A stretch of DNA of 64,000 nucleotides from Romboutsia ilealis. Lineage in GTDB: Bacteria > Bacillota > Clostridia > Peptostreptococcales > Peptostreptococcaceae. Shown here in pieces: positions 16,492-26,565 of the stretch. Where the stretch lies: positions 1,864,381 to 1,928,380 of the forward strand of contig NZ_LN555523.1 in assembly GCF_900015215.1 (NCBI RefSeq). The letters are read 5' to 3'. The position numbers and the translations under genes are program-made. Every line of letters starts with the position of its first letter. Positions within the stretch are counted from its first letter, which is position 1. The notes under the pieces are model-generated. The model was not told the DNA's origin and did not search any database. It saw nothing but the letters and a program-made list of their open reading frames with translations.

Positions 16492-17613
16492 TTACATTTG
16501 TAATAAAAACTTTATCTTTAATTGCATCAAATGTATAAATTGTTTTACGCTAGGTGTAAAAGATGCAATTATAAGTATTGGGAATAAAGCTGTTGCTATT
16601 AATGCCCAAATATATTTCATCTTTAATTTACTTCTATACAATAAATTAACACCCTTTGCATCTATTAATTTAGCACCGATTTTTAATCTAACTAAAAATG
16701 TACTTGCCATACCTTTTCTGCCCTTTTCTAGGAAATCAATCATATTTGAATGTGTTCCTAAAGCAACTATAAGTTCTGCTTTATATTCATAAGCAATAAG
16801 CATAGCTATATCTTCACTAGTTCCTGGCGCAGGAAAAACTATAGCATCTAGTCCTAAATCATTTACTCTTTTTAATCCTGGTGCTCTACCATCTGTATAT
16901 GCATGTACTATTATTTCTTTCGCTTTTTTTAATGCTTCGTCACTTACACTATCCATGTCTCCAACTATTACATCTGGAGTATACCCAAACTCAAGTAAGG
17001 CATCTGCTCCACCATCAACACCAACTAAAATTGGTTTCATTTCTTCTATATACGATATTATTGTACTTAGGTCTTGCTTATAATCTTGACCTCTTACAAC
17101 TATTAGTACATGTTTATTTGCATAGTTTGTTTTAACATGCGGAATCTCAACTTCTCCTAATATAAATCCTTTTTCTTTTTTAGCATAATCTATAGTATTG
17201 TCTATAAATCTATCTAATTCTACTGATAAGTTTTCGTATGCTTTTTTTAACTTTTCTGAAACCTCTTGCTTACCTAATACCTCACCATTTCCTAAAAGTT
17301 CTCCATCTCTATATATATTTCCATCTATAACTTCTATTATTTGACCTTCAGTTAAATTATGAAATAACTCTTCTCCTACATTATCTATTATTAGTATGTT
17401 ATTTTCTGTTAATATACCTGGTCCTTTATTTGGATATCTTCCACTTATAGACTCTGCTGCATTAATTACAAGCTTAATCTTACCTTCTACTAAAGAGTTT
17501 GCAGCAACCTCATCTATGTCTACATGATTTATAACCGCTATCTCTCCACCGGTAAGCCTTTTAGCAAGTCTCTTAGTTTTTCTATCCACCTTTATAGGTG
17601 CTTGGACTTTCAT
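16492..17613 (-). CDS. steA: SteA-like protein (thiamin-pyrophosphokinase-like fold)
   Basis: This protein of about 373 residues has a central domain resembling thiamin pyrophosphokinase (LVGVDGGADALLEFGYTPDVIVGDMDSVSDEAL) and a C-terminal membrane segment (YIWALIATALFPILIIASF). It matches SteA, which with SteB regulates septal peptidoglycan hydrolysis in Corynebacterium. I chose the ATG at 17613, 8 nt after GGAGG; 13 additional in-frame upstream codons lack a site. It is first in the steA-steB-GT2-GT4-DUF3866-nudF run. The true thiN is elsewhere (50396-51037), so this is not the thiamin enzyme. Confidence 0.82.
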   Translation of the reverse strand: MKVQAPIKVDRKTKRLAKRLTGGEIAVINHVDIDEVAANSLVEGKIKLVINAAESISGRYPNKGPGILTENNILIIDNVGEELFHNLTEGQIIEVIDGNIYRDGELLGNGEVLGKQEVSEKLKKAYENLSVELDRFIDNTIDYAKKEKGFILGEVEIPHVKTNYANKHVLIVVRGQDYKQDLSTIISYIEEMKPILVGVDGGADALLEFGYTPDVIVGDMDSVSDEALKKAKEIIVHAYTDGRAPGLKRVNDLGLDAIVFPAPGTSEDIAMLIAYEYKAELIVALGTHSNMIDFLEKGRKGMASTFLVRLKIGAKLIDAKGVNLLYRSKLKMKYIWALIATALFPILIIASFTPSVKQFIHLMQLKIKFLLQM

Positions 17614-17744
17614 ATTGTAAACCTCCGACATCTTTTTTAAAATCACATTCAATTATAGCACTATTTAACAATAAAAGAAATATTTTAAGTTTTTATATAT
17701 TTATTCATATATTACATCTAATCTATATTAATATCATAAATTAC

Positions 17745-19028
17745 TTATAACTTCAATAAATTTATTAGAATATCCTTTTTATTAAGCAAAGGATCCTTTA
17801 TAACTTGATCTAATAAAAAACTTAATTTTTCACCTATTTCTTTACCTTTATATCCTAAATCTTTAAGTATTTTACCATCTATCTCTAAACTTTTTATTTC
17901 ATAACATTCTTTGCTATTTTCTATTTCATCTAATTGCTTAATACACCGTTTAAAAAATTCAACATTATCTTTGTTATTAAAAAATACATTATATATTAGT
18001 TTTAATTTAAAAACTTTATTCAATTTTTCATATCCAATATTATTTAAATATCTTTTAATAACTATCTTGTCTATTTTGTCAATATCTTTAATCATATATT
18101 CCATAATATCATTGCAGTAATTTATTACTTTATTTGAATATCTTAAATTATTTATAATATTTACCTTTTTTATATTTTCACAATAATACTTATATTTTTC
18201 ACATTTATCAATGCATTTTAGTATTTCATTTGAAATTAAATAATCTAAAATTATTAATTTATCTAGTAAATTATTATCACAATAACTTAATATATTTATA
18301 TATTTTTCTAACTCTTTGTAATAATCTCTATTTAAATTACAATGAATTCCTAAATACTTAAATATATTAGTCTTATACAATAGAATTATATTCTGCGGAT
18401 TATCACTTAATAGAATTTTTGTAAATTCATCATTAATCCTCTCTGTACTTATATTTTTTATTATATATGAATTTTTATATATACCATTTAATGTATTTTC
18501 GTCTATATTAAAGCCTAGTTTACTACTAAACCTAATCGCCCTTATCATTCTAAGCCCATCTTCTTTAAATCTTTCATCAGGATTTCCTACTGTCTTTATT
18601 ATTCTATTTTGTAAATCTTCTAATCCATTAAATTTATCTATTATTCCAAACTGTTTATTATAAGCCATTGCATTTATTGTGAAATCTCTTCGTCTAAGGT
18701 CTTCTTCTATGCTCGATGTAAACTCTACAGTTTTAGGCCTTCTATTATTTTCATATTCTCCTTCTATTCGATAAGTAGTTATTTCATATATATTATTATT
18801 TAAAATAATAGATACTGTCCCATGTTTTATTCCTGTATCTATTATTTTATAATCTTTAAATATATTCATTATTTCTTTTGGTTTTGCATTAGTTGTAATA
18901 TCATAATCATTAGGTGTTAAATTAAGTACACTATCTCTAACACATCCACCTACCATAAATGCTTCATACCCATTTTCATATATCATATCTATTAAAAAAC
19001 TAACATCTTTAGGTATAAATATCTCCAT
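17745..19028 (-). CDS. cca: CCA tRNA nucleotidyltransferase / poly(A) polymerase family
   Basis: It adds or repairs the 3' CCA of tRNAs using CTP and ATP. The class II head domain has GGCVRDSVLNLTPNDYDI with the catalytic DxD and RRDFTINAMAY. Template residues follow in GLRMIRAIRFSSKLGF. The C-terminal half (~200-427) is lysine/asparagine/isoleucine-rich and weakly conserved, as usual for this family in AT-rich genomes. It is preceded by AAGGAGG. Its upstream leader contains repeat copy 1. Specificity (full CCA versus poly(A)) cannot be separated by eye. Confidence 0.88.
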   Translation of the reverse strand: MEIFIPKDVSFLIDMIYENGYEAFMVGGCVRDSVLNLTPNDYDITTNAKPKEIMNIFKDYKIIDTGIKHGTVSIILNNNIYEITTYRIEGEYENNRRPKTVEFTSSIEEDLRRRDFTINAMAYNKQFGIIDKFNGLEDLQNRIIKTVGNPDERFKEDGLRMIRAIRFSSKLGFNIDENTLNGIYKNSYIIKNISTERINDEFTKILLSDNPQNIILLYKTNIFKYLGIHCNLNRDYYKELEKYINILSYCDNNLLDKLIILDYLISNEILKCIDKCEKYKYYCENIKKVNIINNLRYSNKVINYCNDIMEYMIKDIDKIDKIVIKRYLNNIGYEKLNKVFKLKLIYNVFFNNKDNVEFFKRCIKQLDEIENSKECYEIKSLEIDGKILKDLGYKGKEIGEKLSFLLDQVIKDPLLNKKDILINLLKL

Positions 19029-19095
19029 TAAAGAACCTCCTTAATATGCTCTTATATATTAAGTTTTCCTATAACACAATATATTATAATAAAAC

Positions 19096-19286
19096 ATAAA
19101 AAATTCGCTTCGCTTGAGCGACGTGTCGGCGAAACACTTCATGTCGCCAACGACTTCGTCCGTTGCTTGAGCCACTGCGTGGGCGAAGTATTTCAAAATC
19201 TTTTTTACGCTCAAAACCAATTTGTTGATATTACTTACATTCAGAATTTATCCACATTTTTTTAAGTATTATAATATCCTTAAACG
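19096..19286 (-). repeat. Dispersed structured repeat, copy 1 (cca-spo0A gap)
   Basis: This ~190-bp element fills most of the 303-bp gap between cca and spo0A. It runs from ATAAAAAATTCGCTTCGC to ATAATATCCTTAAACG on the plus strand. Its core is visibly richer in G+C than the surroundings. It contains two related subunits (both with a GCTTGAGC start and a GCGAA motif) and a hairpin GCGAC-GTGT / ACAC-TTCAT-GTCGC. It is nearly identical to copy 2 (49320-49510). The spo0A terminator abuts its right end. Minus-strand orientation is arbitrary. Confidence 0.85.
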
Positions 19287-19287
19287 T

Positions 19288-19320
19288 AAAAAATAAAGCC
19301 TTCTTATTTCAGAAGGCTTT
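19288..19320 (-). terminator. spo0A terminator
   Basis: The stem AAAGCCTTCT / AGAAGGCTTT has a T-rich tract on the minus strand and lies 12 nt after the spo0A stop. Repeat copy 1 begins immediately beyond it. Confidence 0.85.
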
Positions 19321-19331
19321 ATTTATATAAT

Positions 19332-20144
19332 TTATTTAACCATACTATGCTCTAATCTTAATTTATCTGCAATCATAGCTATAAACTCAGAGTTTGTTGG
19401 TTTTCCTTTAGTATTATGAACTGTATATCCAAATAATTGGTTTATAGTATCAACTTTACCTCTACTCCATGCAACTTCTATCGCATGTCTTATAGCTCTT
19501 TCTACTCTACTTGGAGTAGTATTGAACTTCTTAGCTATACTTAGGTATAATTCTTTAGTTACAGCTCCTAAAAGCTCAACATTTTCTATAACCATTTTTA
19601 TAGCTTCTCTTAAATATAAATATCCTTTTATATGTGCTGGAACCCCTATTTCATGTATTATATTTGTTATTTCAGTCTCTATATTCCCTGCATTTCTTAC
19701 AAAATCACTTCTAGTCATTTGTATATCCGCATGTGTTCTTGGCTTAGCTTCAATATGATTTGTCTTATTCGTCACTAACTCTCTTATTCTATTTATGAAT
19801 ATGACAAAGTCAAAAGGCTTAACTATATAATAATCTGCACCTAAATTTATAGCAGATTGAGTTATCTTATCTTGACCTACTGCAGATAAAACTATTATTT
19901 TTGGCATTTTAGGAAGGTTCATAGAGTTTAATTTTTCTATTACTCCTAAACCATCTAAGTGTGGCATTATAACATCTAATACTAGTAAATCTGGTTGAGT
20001 CTTTTTAACTAAATCTAAAGCTTCTATACCATCTTTTGCTATACCTAATATTTCTATATCGCTTTCATTTGATAAATATTCCTTTAATACCTGACAAAAG
20101 TCCTTATTATCGTCTGCTAATACTATTTTTATTTTCTCGTTCAC
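19332..20144 (-). CDS. spo0A: Sporulation master regulator Spo0A
   Basis: This response regulator commits the cell to sporulation when phosphorylated. The receiver domain (1-~120) has the acidic pair Asp11-Asp12, phospho-acceptor Asp57 ([13 protein letters not shown]) and the conserved lysine in YYIVKPFDF. The C-terminal Spo0A DNA-binding domain has the recognition-helix region [21 protein letters not shown]. The length of 270 is typical. It has a GTG start with GGGGGAA upstream. It follows spoIVB, the conserved order in endospore formers. The promoter at 20217-20246 combines a SigH signal with a 0A box, suggesting positive autoregulation. Confidence 0.97.
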   Translation of the reverse strand: MNEKIKIVLADDNKDFCQVLKEYLSNESDIEILGIAKDGIEALDLVKKTQPDLLVLDVIMPHLDGLGVIEKLNSMNLPKMPKIIVLSAVGQDKITQSAINLGADYYIVKPFDFVIFINRIRELVTNKTNHIEAKPRTHADIQMTRSDFVRNAGNIETEITNIIHEIGVPAHIKGYLYLREAIKMVIENVELLGAVTKELYLSIAKKFNTTPSRVERAIRHAIEVAWSRGKVDTINQLFGYTVHNTKGKPTNSEFIAMIADKLRLEHSMVK

Positions 20145-20216
20145 TAAAATTCCCCCTATTAATAAAACATTTTATTTTTTATATTTAAATAATATCGAAA
20201 GTTTTTCACTTTAAGC

Positions 20217-20246
20217 ATATTCGACATACTAAATTTATATTCCTTC
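20217..20246 (-). promoter_or_regulatory. spo0A SigH promoter overlapping a 0A box
   Basis: On the minus strand GAAGGAATA (20246-20238) fits the SigH -35 consensus RNAGGAWWW, and GTCGAATAT (20225-20217) fits the -10 RNNGAATWW, with 12 nt between them. The -10 overlaps TGTCGAA (20226-20220), a perfect Spo0A-binding core. The promoter lies about 75 nt upstream of the GTG start. Confidence 0.8.
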
Positions 20247-20284
20247 AATCTATTTAAATTTTTAATATTTATTATTACCTTTTT

Positions 20285-21304
20285 TTACTTATTCTCTAAT
20301 TTTATCATTTCATCTATAAAAATACCATATCCTTTTTTAGAATTATCTTTAATTACATGAGTTACAGCTCCAATAATCTTATTATTTTGTATTATAGGAG
20401 CACCACTCATCCCTTGAATAATACCACCTGTATAATTAATTAATCTATCATCCGTAACTTCTATTGAAATTTGTCTAGTGCTTTGTTTACCTGTTGATAT
20501 ATCATTTATATTTACATCATAGCTTACTATATTTTGGTTTTGATCTTCTAATAATATATACGCTTTTCCTAATTTTATATCTTTTTCACTACCTACTTCC
20601 ATTAACTGAGTTGATTTTTTCTTTTCTGAATTATATATTCCAGTAATTCCAAAATTAGAATTATATTTAAACTCACCAATTGGGTTTTTTAAATCAAAAT
20701 CACCATATAAATATCCTGATTTTTTGTTTGTTCCCTTTTCGATATTTAAATTTTTAGGTTCATATATATATCCTTGTTTTATTTTAAGCAACTCATTCGT
20801 ATCAGAATCTGTTATTGCATGACCAATACCTTTAAACACAGATTCTTGTGGATCATAAAATGTAAGCGTGCCTATTCCTGATATTTTATCCCTTACCCAT
20901 AATCCTAATCTTTTATTTTCTCCATCCTTTTTTAATTTTATATTTTCATCAATAAACTTTTCATCTCTTATTAAAGTTACCTTAATTTCATCTTTATTGA
21001 TATCTTCTAATATTCTAGATATATCTTGAACATTTTCAATTTTTATATCATTTATAGCTATTATATTATCGCCCTTTTCTATACCACCTATATACTCTAT
21101 ATCTTCATATCCTATAACTAAAACTCCATCTGTAGTTGCTTTTATACCTACAATCTCTCCTAAAGGATATACATATTTTTTATTCTCAGTTCTCATATTT
21201 ATAGCTTCTATACTATTACTTAAATACACTCTTTTATAATAATATCCAAATGATATAAAACAACTAATTAAAATTAAAGATACTATAATTTTTTTACCTT
21301 TCAT
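20285..21304 (-). CDS. spoIVB: SpoIVB serine peptidase (PDZ, S55 family)
   Basis: This forespore-secreted protease signals across the outer forespore membrane; in Bacillus it starts pro-SigK processing. The protein has an N-terminal membrane segment, a PDZ domain (~60-120, GVLVIGYEDIEYIGGIEKGDNI) and the S55 peptidase with His in GIGHAITD and Ser in IQGMSGAPII. I chose the ATG at 21304, 6 nt after GGAGG; a TTG 12 nt upstream lies before that site. As the SigK here lacks a pro-sequence, its main Bacillus substrate pathway may be absent. It lies between recN and spo0A. Confidence 0.94.
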   Translation of the reverse strand: MKGKKIIVSLILISCFISFGYYYKRVYLSNSIEAINMRTENKKYVYPLGEIVGIKATTDGVLVIGYEDIEYIGGIEKGDNIIAINDIKIENVQDISRILEDINKDEIKVTLIRDEKFIDENIKLKKDGENKRLGLWVRDKISGIGTLTFYDPQESVFKGIGHAITDSDTNELLKIKQGYIYEPKNLNIEKGTNKKSGYLYGDFDLKNPIGEFKYNSNFGITGIYNSEKKKSTQLMEVGSEKDIKLGKAYILLEDQNQNIVSYDVNINDISTGKQSTRQISIEVTDDRLINYTGGIIQGMSGAPIIQNNKIIGAVTHVIKDNSKKGYGIFIDEMIKLENK

Positions 21305-21364
21305 ATTAACCTCCAACCCTTATATATTATGTATTTATAATTCCATTTATAGTAAATTTTATAC

Positions 21365-21393
21365 AAAAAAAGAAGCCTTATAGGCTTCTTTTT
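21365..21393 (-). terminator. recN terminator
   Basis: AAAAAGAAGCC / GGCTTCTTTTT with a 5-nt loop, overlapping the recN stop codon at 21378. The T-run is on the minus strand, although the structure is nearly symmetric. Confidence 0.85.
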
Positions 21394-23060
21394 GCTAATT
21401 CTATTATTTCAGTAGCATGTTCCATTGTTTTCTCTGTTATATTACTTCCAGCTATAAGTCTTGCTATTTCATCTTTTCTTTGATTATTATCTAACTTCCT
21501 TATAGTTGTGAATGTTCTTTCATTTGATGTACTTTTTTCTATGCAATAATGAGTGTCTGCTGTAGCAGCAATTTGCGGTAAATGTGTTATACATATAATT
21601 TGTTTTTTCTTACCTATATTACTAAGCTTTTCTCCGACTATCTGAGCTGCTATACCACTTATTCCTGTATCTATTTCATCAAATACTAATGTATCTATTT
21701 GGTCAATATCTGCAAGTATCGTCTTAAATGCAAGCATAAATCTAGACATTTCTCCACCTGATGCAACTTTATATATAGGCTTTATATCTTCTCCTAAGTT
21801 GAAAGATATCATAAATTCTATATCATCTTGACCTTTTATATTAAATACCGCTTCTTCAAAATTAACCTTGAATACAACATTTTTCATATTTAAACTCTTT
21901 AACTCTACTAATAAAACTTCTTCTAACTTTAAAGCTACTTCTTTTCTTGCTCTTGTTAGTTCATCTGCTTTATTTTTAAGAGTTTTTTCAAGTTTTATTA
22001 TTTCTAATTTTAATTCTTCTACTTTTTCATCTCTATTTAATATTTCTTCTAATCTAGATTTTATTTTTTCATAATATTCAAATATATCTTCTATAGAGTC
22101 TCCATATTTTCTTCTTAGATTATTTATTTCATCTACTCTCGATTCGATTTGCTCCAATTCATATGGCTCAAAATCTATATTTTCTTTATAGTTTCTTATT
22201 TCTCTCGATATATCCTGAATCTCATACATAATTCTCTCTATATCATTATTATAATCACTTAAAGTTTTATCATATTGAGATATTAAACTAAGTTCTTTTA
22301 CTGCATTTCCTATTAAATCAACAGAATTTACAGAACCATCATATAAATTCTGATATGCCAAATTGAGATTACTGTATATTTTTTCACTATTTCTATATAC
22401 ATCTCTTTGTTTTAATAAGTCTTCATATTCATCTTTGCTTAAATTTGCAGATTCTATTTCATTTATTTGAAATTTAAGCAAATCTATTTCTCTTTGTATC
22501 TGCATATCATCTTTATTTTCAGTTAATATATTTAATGCTTTTTTAACTTCACTATATTCATCATATATATATTTGTATTCTTTTTTATATTTTTCTAACT
22601 CAATCTCTCCAAACAGATCTAAGAAATCTAAATGAGTTTCTTTATTGAATAGCGCTTGATTCTGATGTTGTCCATGTATATCTATTAATGTAGATGCGAT
22701 ATCTTTTAATATAGATAATTTAACCGTTCTCCCATTAACTCTAGCAACACTTTTACCATCAGAATATATAACTCTAGTTATTACTAATAAATTATCTTCA
22801 TCTAGGTCTAAATCATTTTCTTGTAAAACTTTTTTTAAGTTGCTACTTTCTGAATGAAATACAGTTTCTATTACGCCTTTTTCTGCACCCTTTCTTAAAA
22901 AGGATCTATCATATTTTTCACCTAGACATAATCCTAGTGCATCTATTATTATAGACTTCCCTGAACCTGTTTCACCAGTTAATATATTTAAATTTTGATC
23001 TATTCCTAATCTTAATTCTTCAACTAGTGCACAGTTTTTCATATATAACTCAAGGATCAA
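21378..23060 (-). CDS. recN: DNA repair protein RecN
   Basis: This SMC-like ATPase acts at double-strand breaks. The Walker A LTGETGSGKSIIIDALG is at residues ~27-43. Long coiled coils occupy ~150-380. The ABC signature VASGGEMSRFMLAFK and Walker B DTLVFDEIDTGISG are near the C-terminus. The 560 residues are normal. The TTG start with GGGGGATTT upstream matches the family N-terminus (MILELYMKNCALVEEL). No argR or nadK lies between recN and tlyA, although these often occur there in related genomes. Confidence 0.96.
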   Translation of the reverse strand: MILELYMKNCALVEELRLGIDQNLNILTGETGSGKSIIIDALGLCLGEKYDRSFLRKGAEKGVIETVFHSESSNLKKVLQENDLDLDEDNLLVITRVIYSDGKSVARVNGRTVKLSILKDIASTLIDIHGQHQNQALFNKETHLDFLDLFGEIELEKYKKEYKYIYDEYSEVKKALNILTENKDDMQIQREIDLLKFQINEIESANLSKDEYEDLLKQRDVYRNSEKIYSNLNLAYQNLYDGSVNSVDLIGNAVKELSLISQYDKTLSDYNNDIERIMYEIQDISREIRNYKENIDFEPYELEQIESRVDEINNLRRKYGDSIEDIFEYYEKIKSRLEEILNRDEKVEELKLEIIKLEKTLKNKADELTRARKEVALKLEEVLLVELKSLNMKNVVFKVNFEEAVFNIKGQDDIEFMISFNLGEDIKPIYKVASGGEMSRFMLAFKTILADIDQIDTLVFDEIDTGISGIAAQIVGEKLSNIGKKKQIICITHLPQIAATADTHYCIEKSTSNERTFTTIRKLDNNQRKDEIARLIAGSNITEKTMEHATEIIELAKRSL

Positions 23061-23101
23061 TTTAAATCCCCCTCTTTTTTATATATTTAATATTTATTTA
23101 T

Positions 23102-23914
23102 CTATTTACTTAAATTATGAGAAGCTTCAACTACTTCTAATATTTTTTTATTATGATTTTCTCTATTAAATTCAAAAGGTTCACTTGTAACTTTTAAATG
23201 TATTAAGTATTCTATATTACCTTCTGGACCTTTTATAGGAGAATAGTCTAAGTCTAAGATTTCAAACCCATTTTCAACTGCAAAATCCGATATCATTTGT
23301 ATAACTTCTATATGAGTCGATTTTTCTCTTACTACACCTTTTTTACCAACCTTTTCTCTACCAGCTTCAAATTGTGGCTTTATAAGTGCTACAACTTCTC
23401 CATTCTCACGAATAAGTTCCTTGCACTTAGGAAGTACTAATTTTAAGGAAATAAAAGACACATCTATAGAAGCAAAATCCGCGAACTCTTTTGTATCCTC
23501 TATTGTAACATGTCTTATATTAGTTCTTTCCATACAAACAACTCTTTCATCCTGTCTTAGTTTCCAAGCAAGTTGTCCATATCCTACATCTATAGAAAAT
23601 ACTTTTGTAGCTCCATTTTGAAGCATGCAATCTGTAAACCCTCCAGTAGATGCACCTATATCCATACATACTTTACCCTCTAATGTTAAGTCGAAGTTTT
23701 TCATTGCTTTTTCAAGCTTAAGTCCACCTCTACTTACATAAGGTATTGGATCTCCTTTTACTAGTATATCTGCATCTTCATCAACATCTACACCAGCCTT
23801 ATCACATCTTTGATTATTTACAAATACAACACCTGCCATTATAGCCTTTTTAGCCCTTTCTCTACTTTCAAAGTAGCCTTTTTCGACTAATAATAAATCT
23901 ATTCTCTTCTTCAT
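23102..23914 (-). CDS. tlyA: TlyA family rRNA (2'-O) methyltransferase
   Basis: It contains an S4 RNA-binding domain (1-~65, RIDLLLVEKGYFESRERAKKAIMAG) followed by an FtsJ-like methyltransferase domain with the SAM motif DIGASTGGFTDCMLQNGA. TlyA/YqxC proteins methylate ribosomal RNA in the actinobacterial members studied; the Firmicute substrate is less certain. The 270 residues are typical. It lies between dxs and recN, the usual order. Confidence 0.9.
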   Translation of the reverse strand: MKKRIDLLLVEKGYFESRERAKKAIMAGVVFVNNQRCDKAGVDVDEDADILVKGDPIPYVSRGGLKLEKAMKNFDLTLEGKVCMDIGASTGGFTDCMLQNGATKVFSIDVGYGQLAWKLRQDERVVCMERTNIRHVTIEDTKEFADFASIDVSFISLKLVLPKCKELIRENGEVVALIKPQFEAGREKVGKKGVVREKSTHIEVIQMISDFAVENGFEILDLDYSPIKGPEGNIEYLIHLKVTSEPFEFNRENHNKKILEVVEASHNLSK

Positions 23915-23931
23915 AAGTTTGCCTTTCTAGT

Positions 23932-25788
23932 TTATAAACTTTTTATTTTCTCTGCTATTTTAATTGGTGATAATCCGATACTATTATATATTTCATCCGC
24001 ACTTCCGTGAGGTATAAATTCTTCCGGTAAAGCTATATTAGTTATATCTATATCATACTTATTATCTATAATAAATTTATTTATATTGGTTGAAAATCCA
24101 CCAGTTATCACATTATCTTCTATAGTTACTACTTTTTTATGATCTTTAAATAGTCTATCTAATAATTCTTTATCTATAGGTTTTAAAAATCTAGCATTAA
24201 CTATAGTTGGATTTATGCCATCTTCTAATAATATATCTCTCGCTTCTAATGCATTTTTTACCATACTTCCAATAGCTAATATAACTATATCTTTTCCTTG
24301 ACATAATATTTCATAACTGTATAAATTTATAGGATCGTAAGAGCCAACCTCTAAATAGTAACTATTTCCTCTTGGATACCTAATTGCAACTGGTGAGTTT
24401 ATTTTTAAAGATAATTCTAACATTAAATCTAACTCTTTGCTATCCTTTGGTGCCATTACAGTTATATTAGGTACATTATTTAAGTAGCTTAAATCAAACA
24501 TTCCATGATGTGTTTCTCCATCATTACCAACAATACCTGCCCTATCTATTAAAAATGTTACCGGCTTACTTGTTATACAAACATCATGTATAATTTGATC
24601 ATATGCTCTTTGTAAAAATGATGAATATACTGCAAAATAAGGTTTCATACCATTTTTAGCTAACCCTGCAGCAAATGTAGTAGCATGCTGTTCTGCTATT
24701 CCAACATCATAGTATCTATTAGGATGATTTTTTTCAAATATATTAAGCCCTGTTCCAGATGGCATAGCTGCAGTTATTGCAACTATATTTTCATTTTCAT
24801 TTGCCATTTCACTAAGCTTTTGACCAACTTGATTAGATATTGAAACAGAATTAGAAGCTTTTATACCATTTTTTATATCAAACTTTGATACTCCATGGTA
24901 TTTATCTGGTTGTTCTTCTGCATATCGATACCCCTTACCTTTTTTAGTTATTACATGTAATAGTACTGGTCCTTTTTTAGATTTAGCTTTATTTAAACTC
25001 TCTATAATTTCTTTAGTATTATGACCATCTACTGGACCATAATATTTTATCCCTATAGATTCAAATAAAGAACATTCTTGGGGTATAAATTTACTAATAA
25101 TACTATCTTTAACCTTATTTGCTGTTTTAGATATTATATTACCTCCTGGAGATACTTGTAATATCTTTTCCACTTCATCTTTTACTTTATTAACAGTGGA
25201 ATTTCTTATTATACTAGATAAATATCTAGACATTCCTCCAACATTTTTATCTATAGACATTTCATTGTCATTTAGAATTATTATCATATCAGTATTTGTA
25301 TATCCTACATGATTTAATGCCTCAAGCGCCATTCCTCCAGTTATAGACCCATCACCTATTACTGCTATAACATCACTTTCTTCTTTTTTTATATCTCTAG
25401 CACAAGCAATCCCTTGAGCGACTGATATAGACGTACTACTATGACCTGTATCAAATATATCATGTTCACATTCAGATTCTTTAGGAAAACCGCTCATTCC
25501 ATTAAATTGTCTAAGACTTTTGAAATTATCTTTTCTACCTGTAATAATTTTATGCACATAAGATTGATGACCAACATCCCATACAATTTTATCTTTAGGG
25601 CTATCAAATACCTTATGTAATGCTAAAGTCAATTCTACCACTCCTAAATTAGATGCTAAATGTCCACCTGTTTGTGATACAGATCTGACTAAAAACTTTC
25701 TTATATCTTTTGCTAGCAAATCTAATTCATCTACAGTCATATTTTTTATGTCTTGTGGAGAATTTACTTTGTCTAAATATTTATACAT
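23932..25788 (-). CDS. dxs: 1-deoxy-D-xylulose-5-phosphate synthase
   Basis: This thiamine-diphosphate enzyme condenses pyruvate and glyceraldehyde-3-phosphate in the first step of the MEP isoprenoid pathway. It has the ThDP-binding segment [18 protein letters not shown] and transketolase segments [27 protein letters not shown] and AIRYPRG. About 618 residues is full length. I chose the ATG at 25788, 7 nt after AGGTG; the ATG 6 nt upstream is too close. ispA upstream supplies a later step of the same pathway. Confidence 0.96.
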   Translation of the reverse strand: MYKYLDKVNSPQDIKNMTVDELDLLAKDIRKFLVRSVSQTGGHLASNLGVVELTLALHKVFDSPKDKIVWDVGHQSYVHKIITGRKDNFKSLRQFNGMSGFPKESECEHDIFDTGHSSTSISVAQGIACARDIKKEESDVIAVIGDGSITGGMALEALNHVGYTNTDMIIILNDNEMSIDKNVGGMSRYLSSIIRNSTVNKVKDEVEKILQVSPGGNIISKTANKVKDSIISKFIPQECSLFESIGIKYYGPVDGHNTKEIIESLNKAKSKKGPVLLHVITKKGKGYRYAEEQPDKYHGVSKFDIKNGIKASNSVSISNQVGQKLSEMANENENIVAITAAMPSGTGLNIFEKNHPNRYYDVGIAEQHATTFAAGLAKNGMKPYFAVYSSFLQRAYDQIIHDVCITSKPVTFLIDRAGIVGNDGETHHGMFDLSYLNNVPNITVMAPKDSKELDLMLELSLKINSPVAIRYPRGNSYYLEVGSYDPINLYSYEILCQGKDIVILAIGSMVKNALEARDILLEDGINPTIVNARFLKPIDKELLDRLFKDHKKVVTIEDNVITGGFSTNINKFIIDNKYDIDITNIALPEEFIPHGSADEIYNSIGLSPIKIAEKIKSL

Positions 25789-26118
25789 ATTCATTCACCT
25801 TTTATTGACCAAATTTTGTTCACACTTTTATCTAATGATATTCTTATTTGAACAACTAATTTAACTAAAAATTTTATCTTCATAATATATCTTTCAAACT
25901 ATCATTTAATAATTATAATATAGTTTAAAAATAACATAAATTTAAGATTATAAGTTTTAATTTTTATTATCTAAAAAAGTCTTCTATGAGAAGACCTTTT
26001 CTTTGCATAACTTTGATAAACCTTAAAAATTAATATATCTTAGTATTGACTTAAAAACATTAATTTTATAACAAAATAAAACATAAAAATTATATCATAT
26101 GTTACATATCTTTTCAAT
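25789..26118. other. Intergenic region between dxs and the DUF212 gene
   Basis: This 330-bp AT-rich gap holds one clear terminator (25973-25995). The rest is presumed dxs leader; a possible -35 TTGAAA near 25890 has no well-spaced -10, so I name no promoter. No open reading frame with a ribosome-binding site was seen. Confidence 0.6.
25973..25995 (-). terminator. Intrinsic terminator upstream of dxs
   Basis: The stem GTCTTC / GAAGAC has a 5-nt loop followed by six T on the minus strand. It separates the xseA-xseB-ispA-DUF212 run from dxs. Confidence 0.75.
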
Positions 26119-26556
26119 TTATACAAAAACTATAGCTGTTATTATACCTAATATCGCTCCAAATATAACTTCTTTTGGAGTATGTCCGATTAATTCTTTT
26201 AATCTTTTTTGTTCTATATGTTTTTTATGATGAAAATCATCTAATATTTGATTTAATATAGCAGCTTGCTTCCCAACAGCTCTTCTAACACCTGAAGCAT
26301 CATACATTATTATTAATGCAAATACAGTTACTATTGCAAAATCTGTAGAGTTAAATCCTCTTTCAATTCCAACTAATGTAGCTAAGCTTGTTACAAAAGA
26401 ACTATGTGAGCTTGGCATTCCTCCTGAAGTAAACAATCTTGAAAATTGTATAAATTTTTCTTTACCTGTAAATATTTTAATAAATTGAGCCAAAAAACAA
26501 GCAAATATACTTATTCCCAAGACTTTATTACTAAAAATTTGTGAAAAAAAGTTCAT
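26119..26556 (-). CDS. Divergent PAP2 family membrane protein (DUF212, YuiD-like)
   Basis: This 145-residue integral membrane protein has about four hydrophobic segments. Family motifs are SGGMPSSHSSFVTSLATL, DASGVRRAVGKQA and GHTPKEVIFGAILG. DUF212 is a divergent branch of the PAP2 phosphatase superfamily. A role in lipid or polyprenyl phosphate metabolism is plausible because it sits between dxs and ispA, but no substrate is established. GGAGG precedes the ATG; 10 nt separate it from ispA. Confidence 0.85.
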   Translation of the reverse strand: MNFFSQIFSNKVLGISIFACFLAQFIKIFTGKEKFIQFSRLFTSGGMPSSHSSFVTSLATLVGIERGFNSTDFAIVTVFALIIMYDASGVRRAVGKQAAILNQILDDFHHKKHIEQKRLKELIGHTPKEVIFGAILGIITAIVFV

Positions 26557-26565
26557 TTTTCCTCC

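Noticed and set aside
16492..17613. Thiamine pyrophosphokinase
   Set aside because: The fold is shared, but length, the C-terminal membrane segment and the SteB-like neighbour indicate SteA; a proper thiN is at 50396-51037.
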